From positions 4,512,920 through 4,576,919 of the forward strand of contig NZ_CP116942.1 in the NCBI RefSeq assembly GCF_028532485.1: a DNA stretch of 64,000 nucleotides, given 5' to 3'. The position numbers were made by a program, and so were the translations under genes. The notes beneath the pieces are model-generated. The model was not told the origin of the DNA. It was given only the letters and a program-made list of their open reading frames with translations, and searched no databases. Source of the stretch: Iamia majanohamensis (GTDB lineage Bacteria; Actinomycetota; Acidimicrobiia; Acidimicrobiales; Iamiaceae). Shown one piece after another: positions 39,141 to 47,684 of this stretch. How positions within the stretch are numbered: position 1 is the first letter of the stretch; each line of letters opens with the position of its first letter.

Positions 39141-40537
39141 CCGCGCTGGTCGGCCCACCAGGCGTCGAGGCGGCGGCCGGCCTCCTCCTCCCCCAGCGGG
39201 CCCTCCTCCAGGCGGAGGTCGAGGAGGAAGGCGAGGGCCTTCCCGACGGCGGGGCCGGGCGGGATGCCGAGGCGGTCCATGACGGCCTGGCCGTCGAGGT
39301 CGGGCCGCAGGGCCTTGACCTCCTCCTCGGCCTGGAGCACGGCGATGCGCTCCTCCAGCTCGTCCATGCGGTTCGAGAGGGTCTGGGCCTTGCGCTTGTT
39401 GCGGGTGGTGCAGTCGCAGCGGGTGAGCTCGATGAGCTCGTCGAGCTGGTCGCCGGCGTCGCGGACGAAGCGGCGGACGGCCGAGTCGGTCCAGCCCAGC
39501 CGGTAGGTGTGGAACCGGAGGTGGAGGTTCACGAGCGACGTGACCGCCTCGGTGTCCTCCTTGGAGTACCGGAGGGCCTGCATCCGCTCGCGCGTCATGC
39601 GGGCGCCCACCACCTCGTGGTGGTGGAAGCTCACGCCCTTGCCCTTGCTGAACGAGCGGGTCTTGGGCTTGCCCACGTCGTGGAACAGCGCCGCCAGCCG
39701 GGTGATCCGGTTGGGGACGCCGTCGACCCGGGCCCGCACGTTGCCCACCACCGCGATGGAGTGGGCCAGCACGTCCTTGTGGCGGTGGATCGGGTCCATC
39801 TCCAGGCGCATGGCGGGCAGCTCGGGCAGGAACTGCTCGGCCAGGCCGGTCTCGACCAGGAACCACAGCCCGGCCGCGGGGTCGTCGACCACGATCAGCT
39901 TGTCGAGCTCGTCGCGGATGCGCTCGGCCGAGACGATCTCCATGCGCCCGGCCATGGCCCGCACCGCGGCCACCAGGTCGTCGTCGGGGACGAGGCCGTA
40001 GCCGGCGACGAACCGGGCGGCGCGCATCATCCGCAGGGGGTCGTCGGAGAAGGACTCCTCGGGGGCCAGGGGGGTCCGGAGCCGCCCGGCGGCCAGGTCG
40101 GCGGCGCCCCCGTGGGGGTCGACCAGGCGGGGCTCGGGCAGCTCCAGGGCCATGGCGTTGACGGTGAAGTCGCGCCGGGCGAGGTCGGCCTCCACCGCGT
40201 CGGCGAAGGACACCTCGGGCTTGCGGCTGTCGCTCGTGTAGGCCTCGGCCCGGTGCGTGGTGATCTCGTACTCGCGGCCCGCGACCTTGCAGCCGATGGT
40301 GCCGAAGCGGGCGCCGGTGTCCCACACCGCGTCGGCCAGGGGCCGGACCACGGCCTGGATCTGGTCGGGCCGGGCGTCGGTGGTGAGGTCGATGTCGCCG
40401 TCGGGCGCCAGCTCGCGACCCACGAACCGGTCGCGCACGATGCCGCCCACCAGGTAGATCCGGTGCCCGGCGGCCACGAAGGCCTCGGCCAGGGGGCGCA
40501 CCTCGTCGAGGGTCGCCTGGAAGCGGTCCGGGGTCAC
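39137..40537 (-). CDS. CCA tRNA nucleotidyltransferase
   Basis: A 466-residue class II nucleotidyltransferase that builds or repairs the tRNA 3' CCA. The head domain has IYLVGGIVRDRFVGRE with the GDIDLTTDARP metal-binding DxD; RRDFTVNAMAL and DPLRMMRAARFVA follow. An HD domain is present (HKDVLAHSIAVV, then AALFHDVGKPKT and HHHEVVGARM), as in other actinobacterial versions. The gene (pcnA/pcnB type) is a normal member of the origin-proximal cluster upstream of DUF6049/MviN. The GTG start at 40537 follows TAGCGT by 6 nt. Confidence 0.93.
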   Translation of the reverse strand: MTPDRFQATLDEVRPLAEAFVAAGHRIYLVGGIVRDRFVGRELAPDGDIDLTTDARPDQIQAVVRPLADAVWDTGARFGTIGCKVAGREYEITTHRAEAYTSDSRKPEVSFADAVEADLARRDFTVNAMALELPEPRLVDPHGGAADLAAGRLRTPLAPEESFSDDPLRMMRAARFVAGYGLVPDDDLVAAVRAMAGRMEIVSAERIRDELDKLIVVDDPAAGLWFLVETGLAEQFLPELPAMRLEMDPIHRHKDVLAHSIAVVGNVRARVDGVPNRITRLAALFHDVGKPKTRSFSKGKGVSFHHHEVVGARMTRERMQALRYSKEDTEAVTSLVNLHLRFHTYRLGWTDSAVRRFVRDAGDQLDELIELTRCDCTTRNKRKAQTLSNRMDELEERIAVLQAEEEVKALRPDLDGQAVMDRLGIPPGPAVGKALAFLLDLRLEEGPLGEEEAGRRLDAWWADQRG

Positions 40538-40543
40538 CCGCTC

Positions 40544-40549
40544 ACGCTA
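40544..40549 (-). promoter_or_regulatory. -10 element (TAGCGT) for the CCA nucleotidyltransferase gene
   Basis: Located 6 nt before the GTG start at 40537; leaderless layout. Confidence 0.6.
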
Positions 40550-40610
40550 GTGGGGCCCCGCCCGTCGACCCCCGCCCGATCCGGGGCCGCGCCCGACCCC
40601 GCCGCCGGGG

Positions 40611-40651
40611 CCGTCACGGGACCGTCGGGAGACCGTCACGGGACCGTCGGG
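40611..40651. repeat. Tandem 19-bp direct repeat
   Basis: CCGTCACGGGACCGTCGGG occurs at 40611-40629 and again at 40633-40651 (period 22), in the gap between the divergent CCA-enzyme and amidotransferase genes. It could be an operator pair. Confidence 0.7.
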
Positions 40652-40751
40652 CCAGTTCACGCCGCCGAAACCCAGCGGTGACGGGGGCGGCGCATCCTCG
40701 CTCCACCGAAGGTGCACCGGCACCGCTGCCCCCCGGCGAGAGGAGGAGAAG

Positions 40752-41468
40752 GTGGACGCGATCATCTGGGAGGGCAGCGGCTCGCCGTGGCGGGGAGCGA
40801 CCTGGGGCGGGCCGGTCGCGGCCCGCCTGACGGCCCTGGGCCTGCGGACCCGGACCGTGCCGTGGGGCGCGTCCGGCCTGGTCCACCGGGGCCGGCCCGA
40901 CGTCCTCCACGTGTTCACCGGCGGCATGGAGCCGGTGGCCTCGGGGTCCCCCGAGATGGAGGACCGCATGGGGGCGGTGACCGCGGCCGTGGTCGCGGCG
41001 GGCGAGGGGGCGTGCTCGGTGCTCGGCATCTGCCTGGGCGCCCAGATGATCGCGGCCGCCGCGTCCGGGCTCGAGCCGGTGCCCGCGGCCGGCGGCGGGG
41101 AGGCCGGCACCACCACGGTCCGCTCCCAGCACCCCGACGTGGCCGACGTGGTGGTGGGCACGGCCCACACCCACGAGGTGCCCCGGCGCTTCCTGGCCGG
41201 CGACGGCGTCGAGCACCTGTGGGCCAACGACGTCACCCGCGTCCAGGGCTTCCGCCTGGGCGGCCGCGTCGTCGGGGTGCAGTTCCACCCCGAGCTGTCG
41301 GGGCCCGAGGCGGGGCGGGCCTCGCGGGCGTTCCGCCGGGCCCTGGGCGCACCCCCGGCCCACGACGCCACCGACGAGGTCGACCCCGCGGTGGCCATGG
41401 GCGCCGTGCTGGTGCTGGCCGGCGTCGGTGCGCCGACGGGCGCGGAGGCGCCGGCCGAGCCGGCCTGA
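40752..41468 (+). CDS. Class I glutamine amidotransferase-like protein
   Basis: A 238-residue protein with the class I amidotransferase triad: Cys94 in VLGICLGAQMIA, and His179 and Glu181 in GVQFHPELSG. It contains no synthase domain, so it either donates ammonia to a partner or hydrolyses gamma-glutamyl compounds, as do many stand-alone members related to GuaA and PuuD. The GTG start has a very strong ribosome site (AGGAGGAG) 6 nt upstream. The partner is not apparent. Confidence 0.82.
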   Translation: MDAIIWEGSGSPWRGATWGGPVAARLTALGLRTRTVPWGASGLVHRGRPDVLHVFTGGMEPVASGSPEMEDRMGAVTAAVVAAGEGACSVLGICLGAQMIAAAASGLEPVPAAGGGEAGTTTVRSQHPDVADVVVGTAHTHEVPRRFLAGDGVEHLWANDVTRVQGFRLGGRVVGVQFHPELSGPEAGRASRAFRRALGAPPAHDATDEVDPAVAMGAVLVLAGVGAPTGAEAPAEPA

Positions 41469-41501
41469 CCGGGACCCGCCCGGACGGGCCGGGCACCGGG
41501 G

Positions 41502-42584
41502 TCAGTAGGCCGCGGCCATCCCTGCGTGCTGCATGGCGATGCGCAGGTCCTCGGGCCGGGTCGCGGCCGACACCGCGTCGCGCACGCTGATCACCATGTC
41601 CTGGTAGAGGCCGAGCAGGGCCTGGTCGAAGGTCTGCATGCCGGAGTACTCGCCCTCCCGCATCAGCGTCTCGATGGTGACCTCGTCGCCGCCCGCGGAG
41701 ATGGCCTCCCGGACCTTCTGGGTCCCGATGAGGACCTCCACCGCCGGCACCCGGCCCCGACCGTCGACGCGGTCGAGGAGTCGCTGGGTGACGACGCCCC
41801 GGAGCACCTGGGCGATCGAGTACCGGGCCTGGCGCTGGAGGTGCGGCGGGTAGAAGTCGACCAGGCGGGTGACCGTCTCCGCCGCGGTGAGGGCGGGCAT
41901 GGAGACGATGACGAGGCGCCCGGAGAGGGCCTCGGAGACGACGCCCTCGGCGGTGGCCGCCTCGGTGATGTCGCTCACGAAGATGACGTCCGCGTTCTGG
42001 CGGCCCACCCGGCGGAGGGCGTCGGGCACCGACCGGAAGTCGCTGCCGATCTCCCGCTGGCTGACGAGGGACTGCTTGTCCGACAGCAGCACCTCGATGG
42101 GGTCCTCCAGGGTCACGATGTGGCGGGCCCGGGTGGCGTTCACGTGGTCGAGCAGGGCGGCGACGGTGGTGGTCTTGCCCGACGCGGCCGGCCCGGCCAC
42201 GACGATGAGCCCGGCCTCCTCCGAGGCCAGCTTCTCCACCACCGCGGGGAGGTTGAGGTCCGCGATGGCCGGCGCGCCGGGGACGACCCGGCGGATGGCC
42301 AGGCTGAGCGACCCGCGCTGGCGGAACACGTTGATCCGGAACCGGCCCACGCCGGCCACGCCGTGGGCCACGTCGACCTCGCCCCGCTCCAGCAGCTCCT
42401 CGGCCTTCTGCACCGGCAGCAGCTCGGTGAGGATGGCCTCGATCTGCGCCGGGCCCATGGGGTCCATGTCGGTGGGCTGGAGGTGCCCGTCGACCCGCAG
42501 GTGCGGGGCGGAGCCCACCTTCACGATCAGGTCCGACCCCCGTCGCTCGGCGAGGTGGTGCAGGAGCTGGGCCAGGTCGGTCAT
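41502..42584 (-). CDS. PilT/GspE-type secretion ATPase with altered catalytic motifs
   Basis: A 360-residue protein aligning with PilT over its whole length: the N-terminal domain AERRGSDLIVKVGSAPHLRV, the Walker A GPAASGKTTTVAALL (Lys137) and the Asp box VTLEDPIEVLL. The Walker B region reads ADVIFVSDITEAATAE, whereas PilT has VGE there. The following His box, normally TLHTNSA, reads IVSMPALTA. It ends with a helix-rich part (MQTFDQALLGLYQDMV). ATG at 42582-42584 has GGAG 7 nt upstream. No pilin, prepilin peptidase or assembly gene is in the window, so the partner is unknown. Confidence 0.82.
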   Translation of the reverse strand: MTDLAQLLHHLAERRGSDLIVKVGSAPHLRVDGHLQPTDMDPMGPAQIEAILTELLPVQKAEELLERGEVDVAHGVAGVGRFRINVFRQRGSLSLAIRRVVPGAPAIADLNLPAVVEKLASEEAGLIVVAGPAASGKTTTVAALLDHVNATRARHIVTLEDPIEVLLSDKQSLVSQREIGSDFRSVPDALRRVGRQNADVIFVSDITEAATAEGVVSEALSGRLVIVSMPALTAAETVTRLVDFYPPHLQRQARYSIAQVLRGVVTQRLLDRVDGRGRVPAVEVLIGTQKVREAISAGGDEVTIETLMREGEYSGMQTFDQALLGLYQDMVISVRDAVSAATRPEDLRIAMQHAGMAAAY

Positions 42585-42718
42585 CGGTCGTCTCCGTCGG
42601 GTCGTCGGGACCCGCCGCCGGCGCCGACGGATCACCCCCTCTGGTCGGCCGGGCGGGGCCGGACATGAGGTCGGGGGCGAGACGGCCCCGCCCACCCGCG
42701 GCCCCGGGGTGGGGTGGG

Positions 42719-43729
42719 TCAGGCGCAGGCCTGGTCGTGGCGGCTGCGGGCCGCGGCCACCACGTCGGCCCCGGGACCCCCGGAGGTCGGGGCCTCGGGC
42801 CGGTGCTCCACGTCGAGCAGCCGCCCCAGCACGGCGCCGGTCGAGTGGGCCAGGCCGTCGAGGTCGTAGCCGCCCTCGAGGAACAGCAGGCGGCGCCCCG
42901 GGGGGGCCAGGGCGAGCAGGTCGCCGGTGACGTCGGCGAAGTCCGCCGCGGTGAGGCCGAGGCCGGTGAGGGGGTCGGCCCGGTGGGCGTCGAAGCCGGC
43001 CGACACCAGCAGCCAGGTGGCCCCGTGGGCCTCGGCCGCCGGGCCGATGAGGTCGGCCACCGCGTCGCGGTACACGTCGCCGGTGGCCCGGGCGGGCAGG
43101 GGGACGTTGATGGTCGACCCCCGTCCCTCGCCGGCGCCGGTGTCGCCGAGCGCGCCGGTGCCCGGGTAGAGGGGCCACTCGTGGAGGGAGGCGAAGAGCA
43201 CCCGGGGGTCGTCGTAGAAGATCTGCTCGGTGCCGTTGCCGTGGTGGGCGTCGTAGTCGACGATCACCACCCGCTCCCCGGCGTCGGCCAGGGCGGCCGC
43301 CACCACGGCCACGTTGTTCAGCAGGCAGAAGCCCATCGACCGCTGGCTGGTGGCGTGGTGGCCGGGCGGGCGCACCGCGCAGAAGCCGGCGTCGCCCTCC
43401 CCGGCCCGGAGGCGGTCGACCAGCTCCAGGCCGGCGCCCGCGGCCAGCCGGGCCGCCTCCATGGAGCGCGGCCCCATCGCGGTGTCGGCGTCGATCGACC
43501 CCCCGCCGGCGGCGGAGAAGCGGTCGAGGGCGGCGACCAGGTCGCGGCCGTGGGCCCGGGCCAGCTCGTCGTCGGTGGCGGCGCGGGGGGCGACGCGGAC
43601 GAGCGCCTCCTCCAGGCCGGCCTCGGCGATGCCCCGCTCGACGGCCTCGAGGCGGGCGGGCCGCTCGGGGTGGCCCCGACCGGCGTCGTGCTCGGCGAAG
43701 CGCGGATCGGACGCGACCAGGAGGGTCAC
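42719..43729 (-). CDS. Histone deacetylase superfamily protein (acetoin utilisation/acetylpolyamine amidohydrolase type)
   Basis: A 336-residue zinc deacetylase. The signatures are complete: HPERPARLEAV, AVRPPGHHATSQRSMGFCLL with the His pair, VVIVDYDAHHGNGTEQIF with the zinc ligands Asp and His, LLVSAGFDAHRADPLTGLGL and LFLEGGYD. It removes acetyl groups from small amines, acetylated lysines or similar substrates. GTG at 43727-43729. The divergent neighbour is a GNAT acetyltransferase gene, an attractive acetylation/deacetylation pairing, but only by position. Confidence 0.92.
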   Translation of the reverse strand: MTLLVASDPRFAEHDAGRGHPERPARLEAVERGIAEAGLEEALVRVAPRAATDDELARAHGRDLVAALDRFSAAGGGSIDADTAMGPRSMEAARLAAGAGLELVDRLRAGEGDAGFCAVRPPGHHATSQRSMGFCLLNNVAVVAAALADAGERVVIVDYDAHHGNGTEQIFYDDPRVLFASLHEWPLYPGTGALGDTGAGEGRGSTINVPLPARATGDVYRDAVADLIGPAAEAHGATWLLVSAGFDAHRADPLTGLGLTAADFADVTGDLLALAPPGRRLLFLEGGYDLDGLAHSTGAVLGRLLDVEHRPEAPTSGGPGADVVAAARSRHDQACA

Positions 43730-43850
43730 GGGGCCGGTGGGGGGACGGGGACGACGGGCGCCACGCCCCCGACGCTACGGCGCCCCGGCGACGGTGCGGG
43801 CATCGATCCGGGGGGCGCGGGGGAGCCCCCCTGCGCCCGGCGGGCCCTCG

Positions 43851-43856
43851 TAGGCT
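43851..43856 (+). promoter_or_regulatory. -10 element (TAGGCT) for the GNAT gene
   Basis: TAGGCT lies 10 nt before the GTG start at 43867, slightly further than in the other leaderless-type promoters here. Confidence 0.45.
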
Positions 43857-43866
43857 CGGGCGCGCC

Positions 43867-44637
43867 GTGGACCACGCCCGCCCCCACCTCCCCCACCGGT
43901 CGCGCCCCGACGGCGTGCGCCCGCCGGCCCTCGGCGGGCGCACGCTGCGCACCACCGCGTGGCGGGGCCGCGACGACGTCGCCCTGGTGGTGCCCCGGCC
44001 GTCCGCCACGCCCCCGACGGCGGAGGACGTGGCCCGGCTGGTCGACGCGGCCACCGGCGCCGGCCTCCAGCGCCTGGTCACCGGGGCCCTCGCCGAGGTC
44101 GAGCAGGCGCCGTTCCTGGCCGCCGGCTTCACCGAGCACGACCGCCTGCACCTGCTCCGCCACGACCTCGTCCACGTCCCGGAGGTGCCCGGCGTCGAGC
44201 CCCGGCTCCACCGGGCCCGGCGCGGCGACCACGGCGCCGCCCTGGCCGTCGACGCCAAGGCCTTCGAGCCCTTCTGGCGCCTGGACCAGGCCGGGCTCGA
44301 CGACGCCCTGGCCGCCACCACGACGGCCCGGTTCCGGGTGGCCGCCACCGACCACGTGGTCGGCTACGCGGTCACCGGGCGGGCCGGCGAGCGGGGCTAC
44401 CTGCAGCGCCTCGCCGTCGACCCCGACCACCGGGGCCGGGGGGTGGGCGCGGCGCTGGTCGTCGACGGCCTGCGGTGGCTGCGCCGACGGCGGGCCAGCT
44501 CCGCGGTGGTGAACACCCAGGTGGGCAACGAGGGGGCCTTCGCCCTCTACCAGCGGCTCGGGTTCGTGCCCCAGCCCGCCGGGCTCACCGTGCTCACCCT
44601 CGCCCTCGGGGCTGCGCCCGAGTCGCGTCCGGCATGA
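43867..44637 (+). CDS. GNAT family N-acetyltransferase
   Basis: A 256-residue protein whose C-terminal half is a GNAT domain: VVGYAVTGRAGERGYLQRLA, VDPDHRGRGVGAALVVDGLR (acetyl-CoA loop R-G-x-G-x-G/A) and NEGAFALYQRLGFVPQ. The N-terminal half (RTTAWRGRDDVALVVPRPS) may be a degenerate second domain. The gene overlaps the following DUF6049 gene by 4 bp (ATGA), so the two are coupled, and it stands in the CCA-enzyme/MviN neighbourhood. The target is unknown. Confidence 0.85.
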   Translation: MDHARPHLPHRSRPDGVRPPALGGRTLRTTAWRGRDDVALVVPRPSATPPTAEDVARLVDAATGAGLQRLVTGALAEVEQAPFLAAGFTEHDRLHLLRHDLVHVPEVPGVEPRLHRARRGDHGAALAVDAKAFEPFWRLDQAGLDDALAATTTARFRVAATDHVVGYAVTGRAGERGYLQRLAVDPDHRGRGVGAALVVDGLRWLRRRRASSAVVNTQVGNEGAFALYQRLGFVPQPAGLTVLTLALGAAPESRPA

Positions 44638-46649
44638 GCCGGGCGCGGCGGGCCGTGCTGGCCGCGGCGGCCGTGGCCCTGGCCGTGCTGGCCGTCCCCA
44701 CCGGCCCGGCGCCGGCCCAGGACCCGCCGGCGGCCGAGGTCGCCCTCCGGGGCCTGGCCGCCCCCACCTGGGTCGGCCCCGACGCCACCTGGGTGCTCGA
44801 CCTGGCGGTGGAGGGGGCACCGGCCGGGGCCGAGGTGGAGGTCGAGGGCTCGCTCTACGCCCGCCTCGAGGGCCGCGAGGGGCTCAACGCCTCCCTGTTC
44901 GGGGTGCTCGAGGGCGACAGGCTGGCCACCATCCCCGGCACCCCCGTCGACCCGGCCCTCCAGGCGCCCGGGGGCGGGGCCGTGGCCCGGCTCACCCTGG
45001 CCCTGGGGGCCGACAGCTCCAGCGGGCCCGGGCAGCGCTCGCTGCCCTACGACCTGGACCCCGGCGTGTACCCCGTGGAGGTCGAGGTGACCGCCGACGG
45101 CGAGCCCGTGGCCCGCCAGATCACCTACCTCACCCGCGTCGCGGTGGGCGACGAGGCCGAGGACACCTCGCCCCTGCGGGTGGCCACCGTCCTCCCGGTC
45201 GGCGGGCCCCCGACCGTGGGCCCCGACGGGGAGGTCACCCTCGACCCCGCCACCGTGGAGGAGGTGGCCGACGTGGCCGACGGCCTGGCCTTCACCCGCG
45301 ACCTGCCGGCCACGCTCGTCCCCCGCCCGGAGACGGTCGAGGCCCTGGCCCGCGAGGAGGAGGGGGCCGAGGCGCTGGCGGCCCTGGCCGCGGCGTCCGG
45401 CGACCGCCAGGTGGTCGACGGGCCCTACGTCGACGTCGCCCTCGACGCCTGGGTGGAGAGGGGGATGCAGGACGAGCTGACCCGCCAGCGCGAGCGGGGC
45501 AACAGCGTCCTCACCCGGCAGCTCACCCGGGTCGACAGCAGCACCTGGCTGTCCCGGGAGGGCCTCACGCCCGCCGCCGCGGCCGAGCTCTGGTCGGTGG
45601 GGGTCCGCAGCGTGGTGCTGGGCCCGGGCACCACGGCGCCCGGCCCGGGCACCACCGGCCCCGGCCCGGTGCGCGTGTCGGCCGGGCCCAGCCGCACCCT
45701 GGAGGCCCTCACCGCCGACGCCGGCCTCTCCGCCGCGCTGGTCCGCTCGACCCTGGACGGCGGGGCGCCCGACCCCGCCCTCGACGACAACGGGCTGGCC
45801 GCCGAGCTGGCGGTGATCGCCCAGGAGGGAGAGGGGCCCACCGGCGTGGCCCTCCTGCCGCCCGACGGGTGGCCGGCGGACGCGGCGGCCGTGGGCCGGC
45901 TGGGCGACGTGCTCCAGGACCCCCTGAGCCCCGTCGCGCCGGTCACCGCCACCGACCTGTTCGGCGCGGTGCCGGCCCGCGGCGACGCCGCCCTCGTCCC
46001 CGGCCCGGTCGTCGACCTGGGCGACTACCCGCAGCGCCTGGGCCTGGCCCGGGCCCGGCTCGACTCCTACACGAGCCTGGTCGGCACCGGCGACGCAGAG
46101 GTCGACGCCCTGGGCCAGCGCCTCCTGCTCTCCGGCGCCCGCTCCCTCTCCCCCGAGGACCGCCAGGAGTACGTGGACTCCGTGCTCGGCACCCTCGACG
46201 GACGCCTCTCGGCGGTCCAGGCGCCCGACGAGCAGACCATCACCCTCACCAACAACGACGCCGACATCCCCCTCACCCTCCGCAACGACCTCGACGTCCC
46301 CGTCACCGTGCTCATCGAGCTCGAGTCCGACACCCAGAACGTCGAGTTCCGGGGCGAGGGCGACCGGATCCGGCGCGAGCTGCAGCCCGGCGACCAGGAG
46401 ATCCGCATCCCGATCCACACCCGGGTGCCGGGCGACTCCCCGATCGACATCACCGTGCGCACCCCCGACGGCGCCGTGGCCCTCGACCAGGTGGAGTACA
46501 CGGTCCGCTCCACGGTGATCTCGAACGTCGGCTTCGTGCTCTCGGCGGGGGCCGCCGCCGTCCTGCTCCTGTGGTGGGCCCGTCACTGGACGCGGTCGCG
46601 GCGCGAGCGGCGGGCCGAGGCCGAGGCAGCCGAGGGCGCAGGGACGTAA
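44634..46649 (+). CDS. DUF6049 family exported membrane protein (Rv3909-like)
   Basis: A 671-residue protein with an N-terminal signal peptide (VLAAAAVALAVLAVPTGPAP then AQ), a long extracellular part and one C-terminal membrane helix (VGFVLSAGAAAVLLLWWARH) with a basic cytoplasmic tail. Near the end, beta-rich stretches (ITLTNNDADIPLTLRNDLD, VPVTVLIELES) look like an Ig-type domain. This matches the large actinobacterial protein encoded between the pcnA and mviN genes. Function is unknown but probably linked to the cell envelope. It is coupled to the upstream GNAT gene. Confidence 0.8.
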   Translation: MSRARRAVLAAAAVALAVLAVPTGPAPAQDPPAAEVALRGLAAPTWVGPDATWVLDLAVEGAPAGAEVEVEGSLYARLEGREGLNASLFGVLEGDRLATIPGTPVDPALQAPGGGAVARLTLALGADSSSGPGQRSLPYDLDPGVYPVEVEVTADGEPVARQITYLTRVAVGDEAEDTSPLRVATVLPVGGPPTVGPDGEVTLDPATVEEVADVADGLAFTRDLPATLVPRPETVEALAREEEGAEALAALAAASGDRQVVDGPYVDVALDAWVERGMQDELTRQRERGNSVLTRQLTRVDSSTWLSREGLTPAAAAELWSVGVRSVVLGPGTTAPGPGTTGPGPVRVSAGPSRTLEALTADAGLSAALVRSTLDGGAPDPALDDNGLAAELAVIAQEGEGPTGVALLPPDGWPADAAAVGRLGDVLQDPLSPVAPVTATDLFGAVPARGDAALVPGPVVDLGDYPQRLGLARARLDSYTSLVGTGDAEVDALGQRLLLSGARSLSPEDRQEYVDSVLGTLDGRLSAVQAPDEQTITLTNNDADIPLTLRNDLDVPVTVLIELESDTQNVEFRGEGDRIRRELQPGDQEIRIPIHTRVPGDSPIDITVRTPDGAVALDQVEYTVRSTVISNVGFVLSAGAAAVLLLWWARHWTRSRRERRAEAEAAEGAGT

Positions 46650-46716
46650 CCTCGGCGCCTCGTCCCGGGTCCGATGTCGGATTCGTGCTCCCACGTCGAC
46701 CCCTCGGAGGAACCTG

Positions 46717-47556
46717 ATGGCCGGTGTCCGCATCGTCACCGACAGCTCGTGCGACCTGCCCCCCGCGATCGTGGAGGAGCTCGGCATCACCGTCGTCCCC
46801 CTCTCCATCCGCTTCGGCGAGGAGGAGCTGACCGACCGGGTCGAGCTCTCGGCCGAGCAGTTCTACGCCCGCATGGCCGACTTCGACGGGCTGCCGGAGA
46901 CCGCGGCCCCCTCCCCCGGCGCCTTCGAGGCCGCCTTCCGGGCCCAGGCCGACGACGGCGCCGACGCCGTGGTCTGCACCACCCTCTCGGCCGCCCTGTC
47001 GGCCACCATGGCCTCGGCCGAGAACGGCGCCCGGGCCCTGGAGGGCGAGGTCGACGTCCGCGTCGTCGACTCGCGGTCCATCACCAGCGGCCTCGGCACC
47101 ATCGTCACCCGGGCCGCCACCGCGGCCCGCGACGGCGCCTCGGCCGACGAGGTGGTGGCGCTCATCGAGGACCTGCGCACCCGCGTCCACGTCCTCGGCG
47201 GGCTCGACACCCTGGAGAACCTGAAGAAGGGCGGCCGCATCGGCGGGGCCCAGGCCATGCTGGGCACCCTGCTCTCGATCAAGCCGGTCATCGACATCAG
47301 CACCGGCTCGGTCGAGGAGTCGGGGAAGGTCCGCACCCGGCGCAAGCAGATGGTGTTCCTCCGGGACAAGCTGGCCGAGGCCGGGGCCGTCGAGCACCTC
47401 ACCGTGTGCGACGGCGGCGCCCCCGACGCCGACGAGTTCGCCGCCCTCATCGCCGAGCACACCGGCGGGGTGTCGCCCCGCGGCACCATCGGCCCGGTGA
47501 TCGGCACCCACGGCGGCCCCCGCATGATCGGGCTCACCTGGATCGACCCGGCCTAG
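46717..47556 (+). CDS. DegV family fatty-acid-binding protein
   Basis: A 279-residue protein with the DegV fold: VRIVTDSSCDLPPAIVEEL at the N-terminus, AAPSPGAFEAAF, CTTLSAALSATMASAENGAR and the C-terminal domain GLDTLENLKKGGRIGGAQAM then LLSIKPVI. DegV proteins bind a fatty acid; in Firmicutes such proteins (FakB) present fatty acids to a kinase, FakA. No FakA is in the window. ATG 46717 has GGAGG 7 nt upstream. It interrupts the usual DUF6049-MviN adjacency. Confidence 0.92.
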   Translation: MAGVRIVTDSSCDLPPAIVEELGITVVPLSIRFGEEELTDRVELSAEQFYARMADFDGLPETAAPSPGAFEAAFRAQADDGADAVVCTTLSAALSATMASAENGARALEGEVDVRVVDSRSITSGLGTIVTRAATAARDGASADEVVALIEDLRTRVHVLGGLDTLENLKKGGRIGGAQAMLGTLLSIKPVIDISTGSVEESGKVRTRRKQMVFLRDKLAEAGAVEHLTVCDGGAPDADEFAALIAEHTGGVSPRGTIGPVIGTHGGPRMIGLTWIDPA

Positions 47557-47672
47557 GCCCGCCCCGGCCCGCGGCGCGACGCCCGCCGTCGGTCGCGCCG
47601 CCCGCGCCGACGCCACCCAGGAGGGGGAGCGCGCCCCCCCGCCCACGACGCCGGGCCCGACCCGGCGCACCC

Positions 47673-47678
47673 TAGGGT
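47673..47678 (+). promoter_or_regulatory. -10 element (TAGGGT) for the Ser/Thr kinase gene
   Basis: Located 6 nt before the GTG start at 47685; leaderless layout. Confidence 0.6.
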
Positions 47679-47684
47679 CACGGC

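Noticed and set aside
46650..47684. Expected murJ/mviN flippase gene between DUF6049 and the sigma factor
   Set aside because: Only a DegV gene and the kinase gene are present; no multi-helix flippase frame exists on either strand.
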